This document shows positions 53,150-64,000 of a DNA stretch of 64,000 nucleotides, one piece after another; the stretch's first letter is position 1; each line of letters opens with the position of its first letter. The stretch is from positions 37,121,335 to 37,185,334 of the forward strand of contig CM036191.1 in NCBI GenBank assembly GCA_020631735.1, given 5' to 3'. This DNA is from Saccharum officinarum. Taxonomy: Eukaryota; Streptophyta; Magnoliopsida; Poales; Poaceae. A program made the translations under genes and the position numbers. Under the pieces are notes generated by a model that made no database searches, was not told the origin of the DNA, and saw only the letters and a list, made by a program, of their open reading frames with translations.

Positions 53150-55210
53150 AGGAATGCAAGAGATGCTATCTACTCCAGATGCTGCTGCAATCACATCATG
53201 TTTAAGAAATAGGAGTTATGTCCCGTGTAATAAAACCATTAGTAGCCAAGTTGAGTCGTCTTAATGTGTGGCTTATGAACTTTTAAGTGTTTAGTTGCTT
53301 TGTGCTTATGTTTATGTTTGAGTTGAAATTTTGTATTGAGTGGAATGATTTTGTGGGTTTTGTCCATGATTTCATTTAGTTTATATGTATAAGGTATAAG
53401 GATTAATGAAATAAATAGCTGGGTTCGGTTGTCTCCTGCTTTCTGTATCTTGTCTTTCGGAGCAGCCTGTCTTTATCCACTTATATCTCTGTTCTTGAAA
53501 GACCAAAAATCATGAGAAAATTCTGGACAAGAGTAGACTTCAATATCTTTCTCTAAATGCAAGAACCACCCTCATAGCTATTTTGGATTGGGAGTTATGA
53601 AAATCACAAGATGATAGAACTATGCTGTCAACAACCTGGAACAGTTTTGGTTGTGCACTATTTATGACCAAGATAACTTCAGAATCTGGAAAAGTGTTCT
53701 GTACGAAACTTGTAGAGGAGTTGATAAGCTTTCCAACGGTATAAGATGCAACTTAATTGGATTAACGGAACTCAAGTTATAGCTGTTTTTCTGTACTGCT
53801 GTTTTTCTCTTCTCGCAAGGAATTTCAGATTACTTGTTCTTGTTTATGCACACGAGTTTTTATTAGATATCAGAAGGTCATCATGATAGTAAACTTACTT
53901 AGAAGAAGGTTTAGGCTACTCATTCGTTCCCCTAGTTGATCTTTTCTTAAGGGGGGTAGCCGAGTTAAAGAAGTTGCAAGTTGTTCAAACATTCCAGCGC
54001 TTCACTTGGAAGAATCGGTTATCCCTACGGTGGAGAAGTCACTATCGAGTTCAGACATCTTTTCTCAGGATTGATGACTAGTTGGATAGTCTACAAGGAG
54101 CTTGGGTAATCGTCAAGACGGGACTTGGTCTTCACTCGGATCTATCATCAATTGGGAGTCCAATCTTACTCAAGATAAGTTGGCATCAATATTGGACATC
54201 TACAATTGATTCCACGAAGGTTCAGAGGATGTTGACATTATAACTAGTTTAGCAAATGAGCTATGAGGGAAGGGAAGGAAGTCCTCTATTTGGATAGTTA
54301 TCTCTAGTGGTGAAGAAGAGCTCAAGAAAGTTGGTGATGGGGAATTCACCTAGGGATGTAAGAGTGACTTAGAGTTTCTTTTAAAAATGATGACATTTAG
54401 TTAGAAGTTGAAGGAAGATTTATCCAAGACTCTCAAGATATTGCTACTAGAGAAGATATTAAGTATCTTTGGACTCGTAAACCTTAGAAAAATTATAAAG
54501 GCATTGAAGAAGTAAAACTTATGAGTTAGATCTGCCAGATCAAGACAAGAGTGTCCCATCTATCGTGATGCACCATGTCAAGGTGAGGGATGTGTCCTTA
54601 TGCAAGAAGGAAAATGTGATGGCTTGAGCATTAGGGAAGCATGGGAAATATGAGTTGAACTACCTGACACAAGTGTGGTATTTACAAGGTTTATAAGAGT
54701 GACACCTACATGGAGTGTAAGAATATAAAGGGCATCATTACTAAGTTGGGGTTGAGTTAGTGACATTATCATTGGATTTGAGTTGATTATGACATGGAAG
54801 GTGCTATCACTTGGAGAAGCAAAGTAAGAGTCGTTGCCAATGCCTTAGCAGAGGAGAGATATGCTAATAAGGATTCGGACTACACCTAGGTTTGAGAAGT
54901 GGCATGTGGAACTTGAATGATGTCACTAATACTACAAAGGCGGTAATTAATGGAGCTCACCTTTAAACAAGAGGAATAATTATGAAGGTTAATTGGAAGT
55001 AACGGCAGAAAGGACTAAGGAATAATGTTTAAGAGTTGAATAAGCCATTCGGATCAAGGTTGTAACAACGTGCAAAGTAAAGAAAAATCCCTACCAAGAG
55101 GAGGTAACTACTCGAGGAAGAGGAGAAGATTCTATGGTGAAGTATCCCTATCTCTTTAATCACCATCTTCCAAATCTCGAGGACGAGATTTATTTTAAGG
55201 GGGGTAGAAT
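53150..55210 (+). other. 3' interior of the gypsy element, pol missing
   Basis: About 2 kb with no reverse transcriptase, RNase H, integrase or chromodomain. Sequence around 53460-53830 has the style of unrelated non-coding filler; 53930-55140 is purine-rich with stops in all frames and may be decayed. It ends in the polypurine tract. Confidence 0.7.
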
Positions 55211-58200
55211 TGTAACACCCTAAAATTTTGAGATATTTAAAAATAGGTAAATATGATTTTTTTATGCAATTTTGTGAGCATACAAACTTAGAATAATAAT
55301 AATTTTTATTAACTTAAAATCAAATAAAAGCGTAGGAACATGTTTGTGCATTCATGCTACTGCATTTGAAAATTTGTATTGAGTGGTTTGAATTAAATTC
55401 AAAAGGGAATTCAAAATATATTTGAAAAATGCTTTGGAAAATTGGGAAAGAAAAAGAAAAGGATTTTTTTCTCTCTTTGTGGCTTTCGGCCCAGCATTGG
55501 CCCAGCTCAGCTGCAGCACCCGCGTCCGCCCTTTCCCCGCGCGCGGCCCACTCTCCTTCTCCGCGTTCCCGCCTGGGCCGAGCCCAGCGAGCCGCCGCTG
55601 GCCCAGCTAACACGCATGCGCGCCTTCCTTCCCTCTCCGTCGCTGACACCGCAGGCCCGCTTGTCAGGATCGCCCCCTTCCTCAAACCATCGCCAGCGTC
55701 GCTTTCCTTCTTTGCCGACGCCAAATCCCGCGCCCAATCTTCCCCTTTCCTTACTCGGAGCGCCTTCGGGCTATATAAGCAAGGGTGCCGCACCCCTCCG
55801 CATCCATTCCACCCTCTCAAAGTTGCTGTGACGCTTGGAAGCACTGCCACCGCATGCGGGAGCCCTAGCCGCCGCCTCTCCGAGCCGCATGCCTTCCTCG
55901 GTTCATCATCGACTTCATTTTCGCTCGTGGTGAGTTCGCATTTGTGTTCTCTACCTGCTGGTGTTTTTCTTTCGTGAGCTCGTGCTTTGAATCGTGAGAT
56001 AGCTATCTCCGGCCATGGCACCACCGCGGAAATCGCCGTCAGATCACTGTGCCGGCCGAAGCGCCGCCGGTTTCACCCCGATCCAATTCGAGCCGTCCAA
56101 ATCAAATCCAACGGCCAAGGATCAAAGATACATAGATTCGTTTTAAAGAGACCCTGGGAATTTCAAGTATAGAACCCGCACTCCAAAACATATTCCGAAA
56201 AATACTCTTTCTCCTTCCGAAAACATAGATTCGTTTTACTAAGTTCAGAAATACGTTTTCACTTATTTACAGAATTGCCACTGAGTTTGTTTTAGTCATA
56301 ATTTCTCCGTTTTAACTCCGATTTGACCCGTTCAAATTGCGTTAGGTTCATAATTTCATAATCTACCTGTTGGTACTACTGTTAAGTAGGTTTTCAACTT
56401 TTAAAATTCGTGATTAGATTTAATCCATTATTTTAATAGAGGAAATCTTGTTTATTTCATATCTTCTACGTTTCAACTCCGTTTTGAGCCATTCAAGTTG
56501 CGTTAGATTCATAGCAACGAGATCTACGCATTTGTAACAGTGTTTATCATGTCACTAATATTGGAATTTCATGGTTTGAATCATATCTTAAATAACAATT
56601 ATGTAACTGGGTTTTGTAAATAAAATATGATTTGTTTTACTTTAGTTTTATAATTCGAATCTAAATTTGACTTAAATTATAATCTCTATAAAATATCTTA
56701 TATATGTTTTTATACCATTAAGAAATATGACGTTAATAGTTTTATGGGTAAATCTATCGGTAGTTGTATCTTTTCAACAGTAGCTCCGATTAGCGTGCTT
56801 CTCGCGACTTTGTGTTCGTAGCGATGCGTAGAATCGTGTTTCAAACTCTTTTACTTATTTTTGTATGATTGGTGTACTGTTCTAATATAGATCTATTGTT
56901 TGTTTTGTGTATGATTGTATGGATGCTTATGTGGTGCTATATGGTTCAGTCAATCGGTGATGTTTACGTGGTGATTAAGAAGCTATTCTATGAAGACTAG
57001 AAGCTGAGAATTGGAAGCAGAAGATTGAAAGCTGAATACTAAAGGCTTTCGAGCGTATTGCTTTGGGAGAAAAGCAAGTTAAGACAAGTATAGCATGGGA
57101 TCATTCTTGTTTCCTATTCACCTTTAATATACTTAATTCATGTGCATGTGTCTACCTTGATACCCCTAAGGATATCCTAGCTTTTATATCTTGTACCTTG
57201 ACACCGGTGGAACATAGCATTGGGTAGTATTTATGCTAGTGCTCAAGATAAATAACCATGATCTGTAACTTGACTAATGGTATATGCAATAAACGTTTAA
57301 AAGATGCTTTATAGCAACATGACTCAAGGGGGCTAGAGCATTGGGCTGTTTTTATGGTGCTATAGTTTCTCTCCACAAGGACTCATCTGTAAGCGAACAT
57401 CCGAGACTTACAGTACAACTGTGAGGGCTATAATGGCTCTGGCTTTAGTCAAGTATGAAGACATTTTCTAGCTTGTTAGTGGTATTCCTTTTTGGCGTAA
57501 GAACGGCTTGACAAATCGGGTATAGTGCGGCCTCTGTCCTCATATGTATAGGCTGCGTGTTATTATGCAATTTGAAAGGGGGGCTCTACATCTGTTTGCC
57601 GAGTGAATCTAATGGCCCTAACTTGTTAGACGAACCTTTGAAAGGCTTCATAGTGAACCCTACCGACCTTCCTTAGTAGTGGGTCAAGAGGCTGATCACC
57701 TCGGGCGAAAGGGTAAATCACGACTCACAGTGAAAGTGTACAACCTCTGCAGAGTGTAAAACTGTTATAACAGTCGTGCTCACGGTCACGAGTGGCCTTG
57801 GACCCTTACAAAATAATGTTTCTTGCTATACATTATTCTTGTTTACATGATCATGAGGTTATTTGGGCTTACGTAACTTGTTGCTAATCAAATGCTAAAA
57901 AGATGACTCACTAAAAGCTATTGCAGTAAACCCGTGTCAAACCTTTTTAGCCTCATGAACTTCGTGTTATATTTGTTGAGTTCGACATGGACTCACTCTT
58001 GCTATTTCCCACATCTCAGGAAGGGTACCAGACTGCTAGATTCTGGAATTGTTAGGCTTGTGATCAACCAGTCAGTTTGTTCCTGGAGTGAAGTCTGCAC
58101 CCGGTGTTCAGAGTTGCCTTTCCGCTGTGTTGCTCTCTAAGGTTATATCTTATACTATTGCGTTATGTTTAATAAGCATTTGTCTTTTGATATTACACTT

Positions 58201-58282
58201 ATCTGCAGCTATATGTGAGATTTGATCTCTTTATTTCACATATAGTGTATATCTGGTTTTGTCCTTAAAACCGGGTGTGACA
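55211..58282 (+). repeat. 3' LTR of the gypsy element
   Basis: Collinear with 48509-51638, with scattered substitutions and small indels. The largest difference is loss of about 50 bases at about 57810. The TATA motif is at 55771-55779. Confidence 0.93.
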
Positions 58283-58947
58283 CTTAACCCTAGGACCTAA
58301 CCACCCCACCACATGTCTAGCTACATATTAGTATAACACTAATCCATTGTTTGATCACTCATCAAAGCCCTCTATCTCGATTGACTCTCGTATGCTCTTT
58401 ATCTCTTGATTCGATCAAGTGAGCTCGTCTCCAACACTTTTGATGTCTTATCTCGAAGGTTAACCTAGGATGTGAGGAACGTCTATGTGTGTAGTCATGA
58501 TCACGCTTGGTCATCGAGACTTTACGATAGGCAGGCACCACTACTGTTACCCCATCTTTGGATACATATTGTTGTTCATAATGAGTTTGCATTTTTCATT
58601 TAAAAGGACGAACAACCTAATCATGCTTCACTAAGTTAGACCAACTCACTTAAGTTAACTGTAGCCTCTACTTAATCATTTGGGCTTGGGAACCTTAATT
58701 CCTTAGTTAGCTAGCTTCGATAGAAGTCGAGTGTGAGTGGGAACTCTTTGATTTAACTTGCTCAACATGACTTAGGACCAACATTTAATTTGAATTAGTT
58801 AAGTGCTGACCAATTGCTAATCTCTACTCAAGTGAGCGGTAAGGTCACTGTGAGCGTTAGATCTCAAGTGACGTAGCTGATGTAGTTGCTATGGACCATT
58901 CATGATAGAGTTCCCGTACAGACCACCCTTCGACGAGGCTATATAGA
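58283..58947. other. Sequence right of the gypsy element
   Basis: No gene or bounded repeat is recognised. 'gacgaggctatatagagggtgc' near 58933 contains a TATA-like motif, but nothing downstream looks transcribed. Confidence 0.45.
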
Positions 58948-59165
58948 GGGTGCTTGGGACTGCTCCACTCCCGTTTTGCAGCTTCGCTCCAGCTCTAGGT
59001 TGCCAAACAGTATCAGCTCCGAGAACTCTGCTTCAAGAAAAAGGTGGAGCTAGGCTGTGTGCCAAATGGTACCATATACTCCACAAACTCCACGATAGAA
59101 CTGCTCCATGGTGGAGTTGGTGAAGCAGAGCTACAAAAACGAGAGCAGAGTAGTACCCAACACCC
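58948..59165. mobile_element. Small TIR element (MITE)
   Basis: Ends 'gggtgcttgggactgctcc' and 'gagtagtacccaacaccc' are imperfect inverted repeats. The interior contains mirrored 'ctccactccc', 'tggagctagg' and 'ctccatggtggag' motifs, so it can fold back. The flanks do not give a clear target-site duplication, so the superfamily is unassigned. Confidence 0.55.
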
Positions 59166-59284
59166 ATAGTTTCCGGACATATCACCGTGTTAGGAACCCC
59201 GAGTCCAGCAATCCAGTCCGAAGACAGGATTCCTTACGTGGCGTTTCCTGCTTTTTTTTTTATGAGTGCAACTTGGTGTTTCCT

Positions 59285-59480
59285 GCTGGCCCTAGTTCCT
59301 CCAGCTAAGATGGGTCAGTACTTGAATCGGTTGGCCCAGCAAAAACCTGAGATTTTCTTCTTAACCTTAGGCCTTTAAGCCCACTCCAGAAATGCACGAG
59401 TGCAGAATCGCAGCCCAAGTGGTAAGCAGAACGTGCGTTTGTTCGGAAGCTGCAACTGTTCATACCCGTGAGAGTGGGAG
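59285..59480 (+). repeat. Dispersed duplicated block, copy B
   Basis: 59285-59367 matches 4769-4851 (ctggccctagttcctcc, gcc/gtcagtacttga, ggttggcccagc), and 59419-59480 matches 5400-5475 (aagcagaacgtgcgtttgtt, cggaagctgcaactgttca). The roughly 50 bases between them have no counterpart in copy A. Confidence 0.7.
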
Positions 59481-59858
59481 ACAGCGCCTGTCCATAGAGA
59501 GCAACAAAGAAATATACCAATAAAAAGGATGCTAGATGGACAATAAAAAATATCGTCGAGCATCCGATGAATGCAATATAAATAGCTCAAAATACGCCAT
59601 AAATCATGGGTGGTCAGAACCTTGAGAAAATACACTAATGTATGAAGATTGAAGACGGTTCTGTTCTCTTGAGAAGGTGTCTTTAACTCAAAAATATATT
59701 CAAGCAACGTCTTGTTTGAAATTTTCATAGCAAGAAATTAAATAGTGCAATCATATTTAATTTAGACACAGTTCATAAACTATGGATTTTTTAATTTTAA
59801 TAGTTTCAATTTTTTTTTGGTGAAACATGGAGTCCCAACCGACATGCATAGCAGCATA
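59481..59858. other. AT-rich intergenic stretch
   Basis: I see no gene. Short minus-strand frames have no recognisable domain. Confidence 0.5.
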
Positions 59859-60117
59859 CTCCCTGCATGCCAAGTTATAAGTCATTCTAAATTTCTTGGA
59901 GAGTCAAAGCATCTCAAATTTGACCAAAATTATAAAAAGAATTACAGAGATTTATGACATCAAGTAGGTATATTATGAAAATATAATTAATAAAGAATTT
60001 ATTGATGGTAATATTGATATTATAAAAGTTATTATTTTATTATATAAATTTAGTCAAATTAAATATGATTTGACTCTCCAAAAAAGTTAAATAACTTATT
60101 ATTTGGGACGGATAAAG
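59859..60117. mobile_element. Stowaway MITE, second copy
   Basis: Starts 'ctccctgcatgccaagttat' and ends 'cttattatttgggacggata' plus 'aag', with TA on both sides (59857-59858 and 60118-60119). The interior 'cttggagagtcaaagcatct' and 'tatgacatcaagtaggtata' match the element at 8082-8340. Confidence 0.88.
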
Positions 60118-60248
60118 TAATATTTACGCCTCGGGCAAAAGAAAGAATAAGAGATAAATATGCAAGTGGGAAGGAGAGCGGCCGAGGGAGGGTCAGGGCC
60201 AAAGGTCGACAAAAATCGCAAAAGTTGAGGGTTTAAAGTTTCTTTTTT

Positions 60249-61931
60249 GGAAAAAGTCTACCTTACCTCCATCAACTTTTGCGAAAGTCTGTTTTTTCTT
60301 CTTAAACTCTAAAATCGGGTAAACTACCTACCTCAACTTTTAAAACCATTTGTTTTACCTCCTTGACCTGTTATAAGCAGTTTTCAAAGGCGGTTTTGTC
60401 TTTTTTTATTTTGGCTAAATTTTTGGAAACATAGTAAATCACAGAAAAATCATAAAATAAAAAATCTATTTTTGTTGGACTCCACATGAGTAGATTTACA
60501 TTGTGAACATATAATATGGTATGCTTTAGTACAAATTTTTTGTTGTAGCTTTAAATCTACGCTTTTCTATAATTAATTCATAGCTATAGTTTCCATGGTC
60601 TAACTATGTTGAAATTTTAATGGTGACCTAATCATTACATGCTTGAGGAGTAGTAAAAATTCATGCTCATTAAATCACGTATGATTGAGTTATAGATCTA
60701 TCTTTGTTTACGTTTGTTAAACAGTTTTAAAATGAAATTAAACCTGTAACTAAGTCATACAAGGATCAATGAGCATGAAAATTTTATTGGACTCCACATG
60801 AGTGGACTCCACGGAGAAGATGCAAGAGCGGCCTGTGCATCGAGGTCCTCCGATGGACAACGGCGGCGGACGACGGCGGCACACGGACGGAGCGAATGAA
60901 CCCTAACAAGTCGAAAATATTCATCGTTATTTTTAAAGCAATATTCATCTAACTGTAGTAAATCCCAACTATACTACTCTAACCATTATTTTTACAATTG
61001 TGGATTGACCGTTATACCCTTCATTAAAAAAAATAACTAAGAAAAAGGAATTGCCACTCTTTTATTTGAAGTCATAATCTTCTCAACTTTGGAGGCGTTG
61101 GAAGGCATTACGATGCATATGGGCCCACCAACCATAGGCACAGCCAACGCTTCCCGATGCCTCCCTCGTTGACGCCTCTCAACGCATCCCCTCTTATGAG
61201 CCTACCAATCATAGACATAGCCAACGCTTCCTGACGCCTCCCCAACCATTATAAAAAAATTCATGAGATTGTATATTTTAGTTCAAAGTTTTTCTATAGC
61301 ATTAGATCTAAGCTTTTCTAAAATGAATTCATATTTGTATTTTCTGTTGTCCAATTATGATGATTTTTTATGGTGGGCTATTTATTCAATACTTGAGATG
61401 TAGAAATAATTTCATGCTCATTGGATCATGTATGATTGAGTTATAGTTTTATTTGGATAAACCTAGATAAATCAATAGATAAATCTATAAGTAAGTCATA
61501 TATGATCCAATGAGCATGAATTTTTTTTCTATAGCTTAATCATGCAGTGATTAACTCACCATAAAAATTCTAGCATAACTATACCAAAGAAACTACAACT
61601 ATGAATTAATTACATAAAAATATAGACCTAAAGTTACAGTAAATACATTGTGCTAGAACATAGTATATCATATATGTACTGTATAGATCTACTCATATGG
61701 AGTCTAACAAAATTGAGTTTTTTATTCTATGATTTTTCTGATTTTTCAAAGATTTAGCCGAAATAAATAAAAAAGAAAAAGACAAATCTGCATTTGAAAA
61801 CTGCTTATAATCGGTCAAAGAGGTAAAACGAATGATTTTAAAAGTTCAAGGAGGTGGTTTACCGGTTTTAGAGTTCAGGGAGGAAATATAGATTTTCGCA
61901 AAAGCTGATGGAGGTACTGTAGACTTTTTCC
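60249..61931. mobile_element. Long-TIR (fold-back or MULE-like) element
   Basis: 'ggaaaaagtctaccttacct' at 60249 is mirrored by 'tactgtagactttttcc' at 61931. The mirror symmetry continues for roughly 500-650 bases on each side ('gactccacatgagtaga' against 'tctactcatatggagtc', 'aaaatcataaaataaaaaat' against 'tttattctatgatttttct'). The unique centre (about 60840-61250) holds 'cggcggcggacgacggcggc' and repeated 'ccaacgcttcc(c/t)gacgcctcc'. Flanks 'ttctttttt' and 'tctcttttt' could be a decayed 9-bp duplication, but they are low complexity. No transposase is present. Confidence 0.8.
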
Positions 61932-62760
61932 TCTCTTTTTGGGTAAAAATGCAGGCTCCCAAGTGCGGCCACACAGCGTCACGGTCCAAAAGGAATAGCA
62001 TCCTGGGTTAGTGGCCCACAAACTCCAATACCACCTCTCACGTACGTCTCCGTCTTCACTTGTTGACTCGCGCACGGCGCACGGCGCACGGCGGCGGGCA
62101 GCCCCATTCCCCTACTCCCCTATTCCCCCAAGTCCCATCCAATTCTATCCCTAGGCCACGCCGTCACCAACATCGAGCTGAGCAGTCGCCCGTCGGCCCT
62201 GCGGCTGAGCCTGCGCCCTCGCCCCCGGCCGGTACCCGAACGGCAATCCCTCCCTCTTGTGTCCTCCAATGCCGCACCCTTAGACCATGACCAAGTGCAA
62301 ACTCAGTTACTCAGCCAGTCAGCCCTGCCAGATCCCGTCAGCGGCACAGAGGAGCGCAGCACACCGTGCAAGACCAAACCTACAACTACACACAGAGTAG
62401 AAGATCCTGTCCATCATGAGATCACTGAAACCATGGTAGCTTCTGTCTGCGCAAAATGTATCCATCGTGCGGATGGCACATGCTCGACGGAGGCCAGGAG
62501 GAATCGAAGACTAGAATCCGCCTAGCCCCGACACGTGGACGATTGATCCGACAACCGCAGTGTGCCAGTCAATTTGACCTGCAATTAACAAGGAAGAGAG
62601 AGCTTATCAGTAATTTAAGGCGGAACATGCCAGTGTTGCTAGACAGTTCCGAATGTACGGCTCTGAGATCCGATGCGAGAGAAAGTCGACTAAATAGCCG
62701 ATTCCTGTACATTCATAAGAATCAACTTATGCTAAGCCAATGATTGCAAATAACATAAAT
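61932..62760 (+). other. GC-rich stretch, unrecognised
   Basis: 62060-62290 is strongly GC-rich with a 'cgcacggcgcacggcgg' run, and open frames in more than one phase are proline-rich (residues in no known domain). It has the look of a first exon or of LTR-derived sequence. No splice pattern or homology supports a gene. Confidence 0.35.
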
Positions 62761-63895
62761 AAGTTCAAGCTCATAGAATCATGGTAGAATAATTGGTTAT
62801 CACTAAACATAAATATCATCATTTAAACAGAGTATTTAATCAAAGGCAATAGGATATCATCATTAATCAACTTATGCTAAGCCAATGATTGCAAGTAACC
62901 GAATTTCTTTTATGTAATAAAGATTAAAGTTCATCATCATTTGACTATTCAGTAAAGATCAATCTAATGAACATGTTAGATCTCATCTACCGTTGTGACC
63001 AGTGGGGCATGGGGCAGAATCATGCAGGCCGTAGAAACAACAATAGAATCGACGACCCTAACTTACTACTTAAAAAAAGGGGGCATGAGGCAGAATCATG
63101 CAGGCCGTAGTGCAATAGTAAGATCATGGGGCTAACGTATCTTTCAACTTATCCCTACTTAAGTGGGGCATGAGTGATATTGCTATAATTAAGTAAATAA
63201 TGGAATCAACAAGCAATATTGGCAACTTAATGAATCTGCTAGAGTGCCATGTCTAGATAGAGCCGATAACTAACCTATATCTAATTTAAGTAGTGGGTTG
63301 CGAGGCAGAATCACACAGGCCGTACTCAGACTAAACAAGGATCGATAACTAACTTGATCTATCGGGCAGTGGGGTGTGTGGCAGAATCGCACATGCCGTA
63401 CAAGATAAAACAAGCCATGATGGTACTTACAAACAAGCTGGAGATCAACGGATGACGCAGCCCAACATGTGGAAGAACTCGCCGAATTCTATTCTACTCC
63501 TATTCCTAAGTGTTTGGCACAGGGCTGAAGTTGTTTGATTGATGTGTAGTTGATGCCCATTACAATAGTCGGGTCTTATATTTATACCCAAGGCTTTGAC
63601 ACGACTCCAGGTCGAATACGACTCATTACAATAACCGAAAACTAAAAGAGAGTTTCCTAATTTAATGATAACTTGGACTCTAATCATTCCCCTTTTGTAG
63701 AGTCTGATATGTCCTCTTTGCGTATCTTCCAGCCGATCTGACGTATCTTCCAGCAGATCTGATCTATCTTCGAGCCGCCAAAAATAGATTTGGTTGTCCG
63801 CTACTTCGACGGAGCAGACGGGTGGCTGACCGGTAGGGGACTCTCCAGATTAATTTTCTTTTTGCTATTTTTTTTGGGCTCAATTTCATGATTTC
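62760..63895 (-). repeat. LTR-like sequence on the minus strand, with degenerate internal repeats
   Basis: Minus strand has 'gggtataaatataagaccc' (about 63578-63596) as a TATA region, followed at lower coordinates by four degenerate copies of a 'tacggcctg(t)g(t)gattctgcc' motif near 63385, 63310, 63095 and 63025. This layout resembles transcribed LTR sequence of grass gypsy elements. I found no TG/CA borders or target-site duplication in the window. Confidence 0.45.
63721..63779. repeat. Short tandem repeat, 21-bp unit, about 2.8 copies
   Basis: 'cgtatcttccagccgatctg' plus a, 'cgtatcttccagcagatctg' plus a, then 'tctatcttcgagccgcc'. It lies upstream (minus strand) of the TATA-like motif of the LTR-like sequence, so it may be a promoter repeat. 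Confidence 0.75.
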
Positions 63896-64000
63896 TGGAA
63901 AAGGATTTATAGGGGCGGGTCTATATCTAGCCACCGCTACAAATCGGCCATTTCTAGCAACGGTTTGGTAGGCGGCTAGCAAAACTGTTGCTAGAGCCGC
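63896..64000. mobile_element. Possible edge of another DNA element
   Basis: 'tataggggcgggtc', 'ctagccaccgctacaaatc', 'ctagcaacggtttgg' and 'aaactgttgctagag' are spaced, partly inverted motifs like subterminal repeats, cut off by the window edge. No terminus is visible. Confidence 0.3.

Larger units (their letters stand above)
48509..58282 (+). mobile_element. Complete Ty3/gypsy element with gag-protease only
   Basis: LTRs 48509-51638 and 55211-58282 start TGTAACACCC and end GGGTGTGACA. The flanking 'cttaa' (48504-48508 and 58283-58287) is an exact 5-bp duplication. 'tggtatcaaagc' (51642-51653) is an initiator tRNA-Met primer site, and 'aaggggggtagaat' (55197-55210) is the polypurine tract. 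The 3.57-kb interior encodes a broken gag and protease; reverse transcriptase, RNase H and integrase are absent. It is non-autonomous. Chromovirus (Tekay/Del-like) affinity is suggested by the 'gacgagatttattttaag' plus purine-tract end, with moderate certainty. Confidence 0.93.

Noticed and set aside
53150..55210. Hidden reverse transcriptase or integrase in the gypsy interior
   Set aside because: No catalytic-motif or zinc-binding pattern could be read in any frame, and stops are dense throughout.
55320..56024. Minus-strand 234-aa open frame and plus-strand frames of 120-182 aa in the same place
   Set aside because: They lie in the GC-rich part of the gypsy LTR, overlap each other on both strands, and recur with changes in the other LTR (48726-49476). 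They reflect composition, not a gene.

Overview
This is plant nuclear DNA, most likely from a grass (Poaceae). Coding exons are relatively GC-rich and sit in AT-rich introns with GT-AG and a few GC-AG borders. Almost everything else is made of grass-type transposable elements: CACTA/TNP2 elements, Stowaway and other MITEs, Ty3/gypsy and Ty1/copia LTR elements, and a tRNA-derived SINE. I cannot name the genus from sequence alone.

Only two protein-coding genes are well supported, and they belong to the same family. Gene 1 (8904-15070, minus, seven exons, 472 aa) and gene 2 (31453-34175, plus, six exons, 523 aa) each join an N-terminal helical domain of the MCAfunc/MLKL-NTD-like type to a receptor-like cytoplasmic serine/threonine kinase domain. 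They point away from each other and are about 16.4 kb apart. Both models stay in frame through every splice site. Gene 1 has a non-RD catalytic loop (HLD) and gene 2 an RD loop (HRD). Both appear to use a GC-AG intron at the same place in the kinase domain. A solo LTR sits in an intron of gene 1, and a 210-bp tandem duplication copies the end of exon 1 of gene 2.

Layout. 1-4382: end of a degenerate CACTA element with a decayed TNP2 transposase. 4.4-8.9 kb: an old gypsy fragment, several MITEs and one copy of a duplicated block. 8.9-15.1 kb: gene 1. 16.4-31 kb: nested transposons, including a complete CACTA element (17467-20959) that carries an RRM-like gene fragment, a complete short CACTA element (25220-26251) inside an LTR-like sequence, a SINE inside a CACTA end, and a polyadenylated retroposon. 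31.4-34.2 kb: gene 2. 34.6-36.7 kb: a CACTA end and a decayed copia pol. 36989-46157: a young LTR element with 3.9-kb LTRs and only 1.3 kb of non-coding interior. 47.2-48.5 kb: a short solo LTR and a CACTA end. 48509-58282: a gypsy element with 3.1-kb LTRs and only a broken gag-protease. 58.3-64 kb: MITEs, the second copy of the duplicated block, a long-TIR fold-back element, and the edge of another LTR-like sequence.

Exact target-site duplications support the boundaries of four elements: the two large LTR elements (ccctc and cttaa) and the CACTA elements at 17467 (ttt) and 25220 (tca). Boundaries of older elements are approximate.
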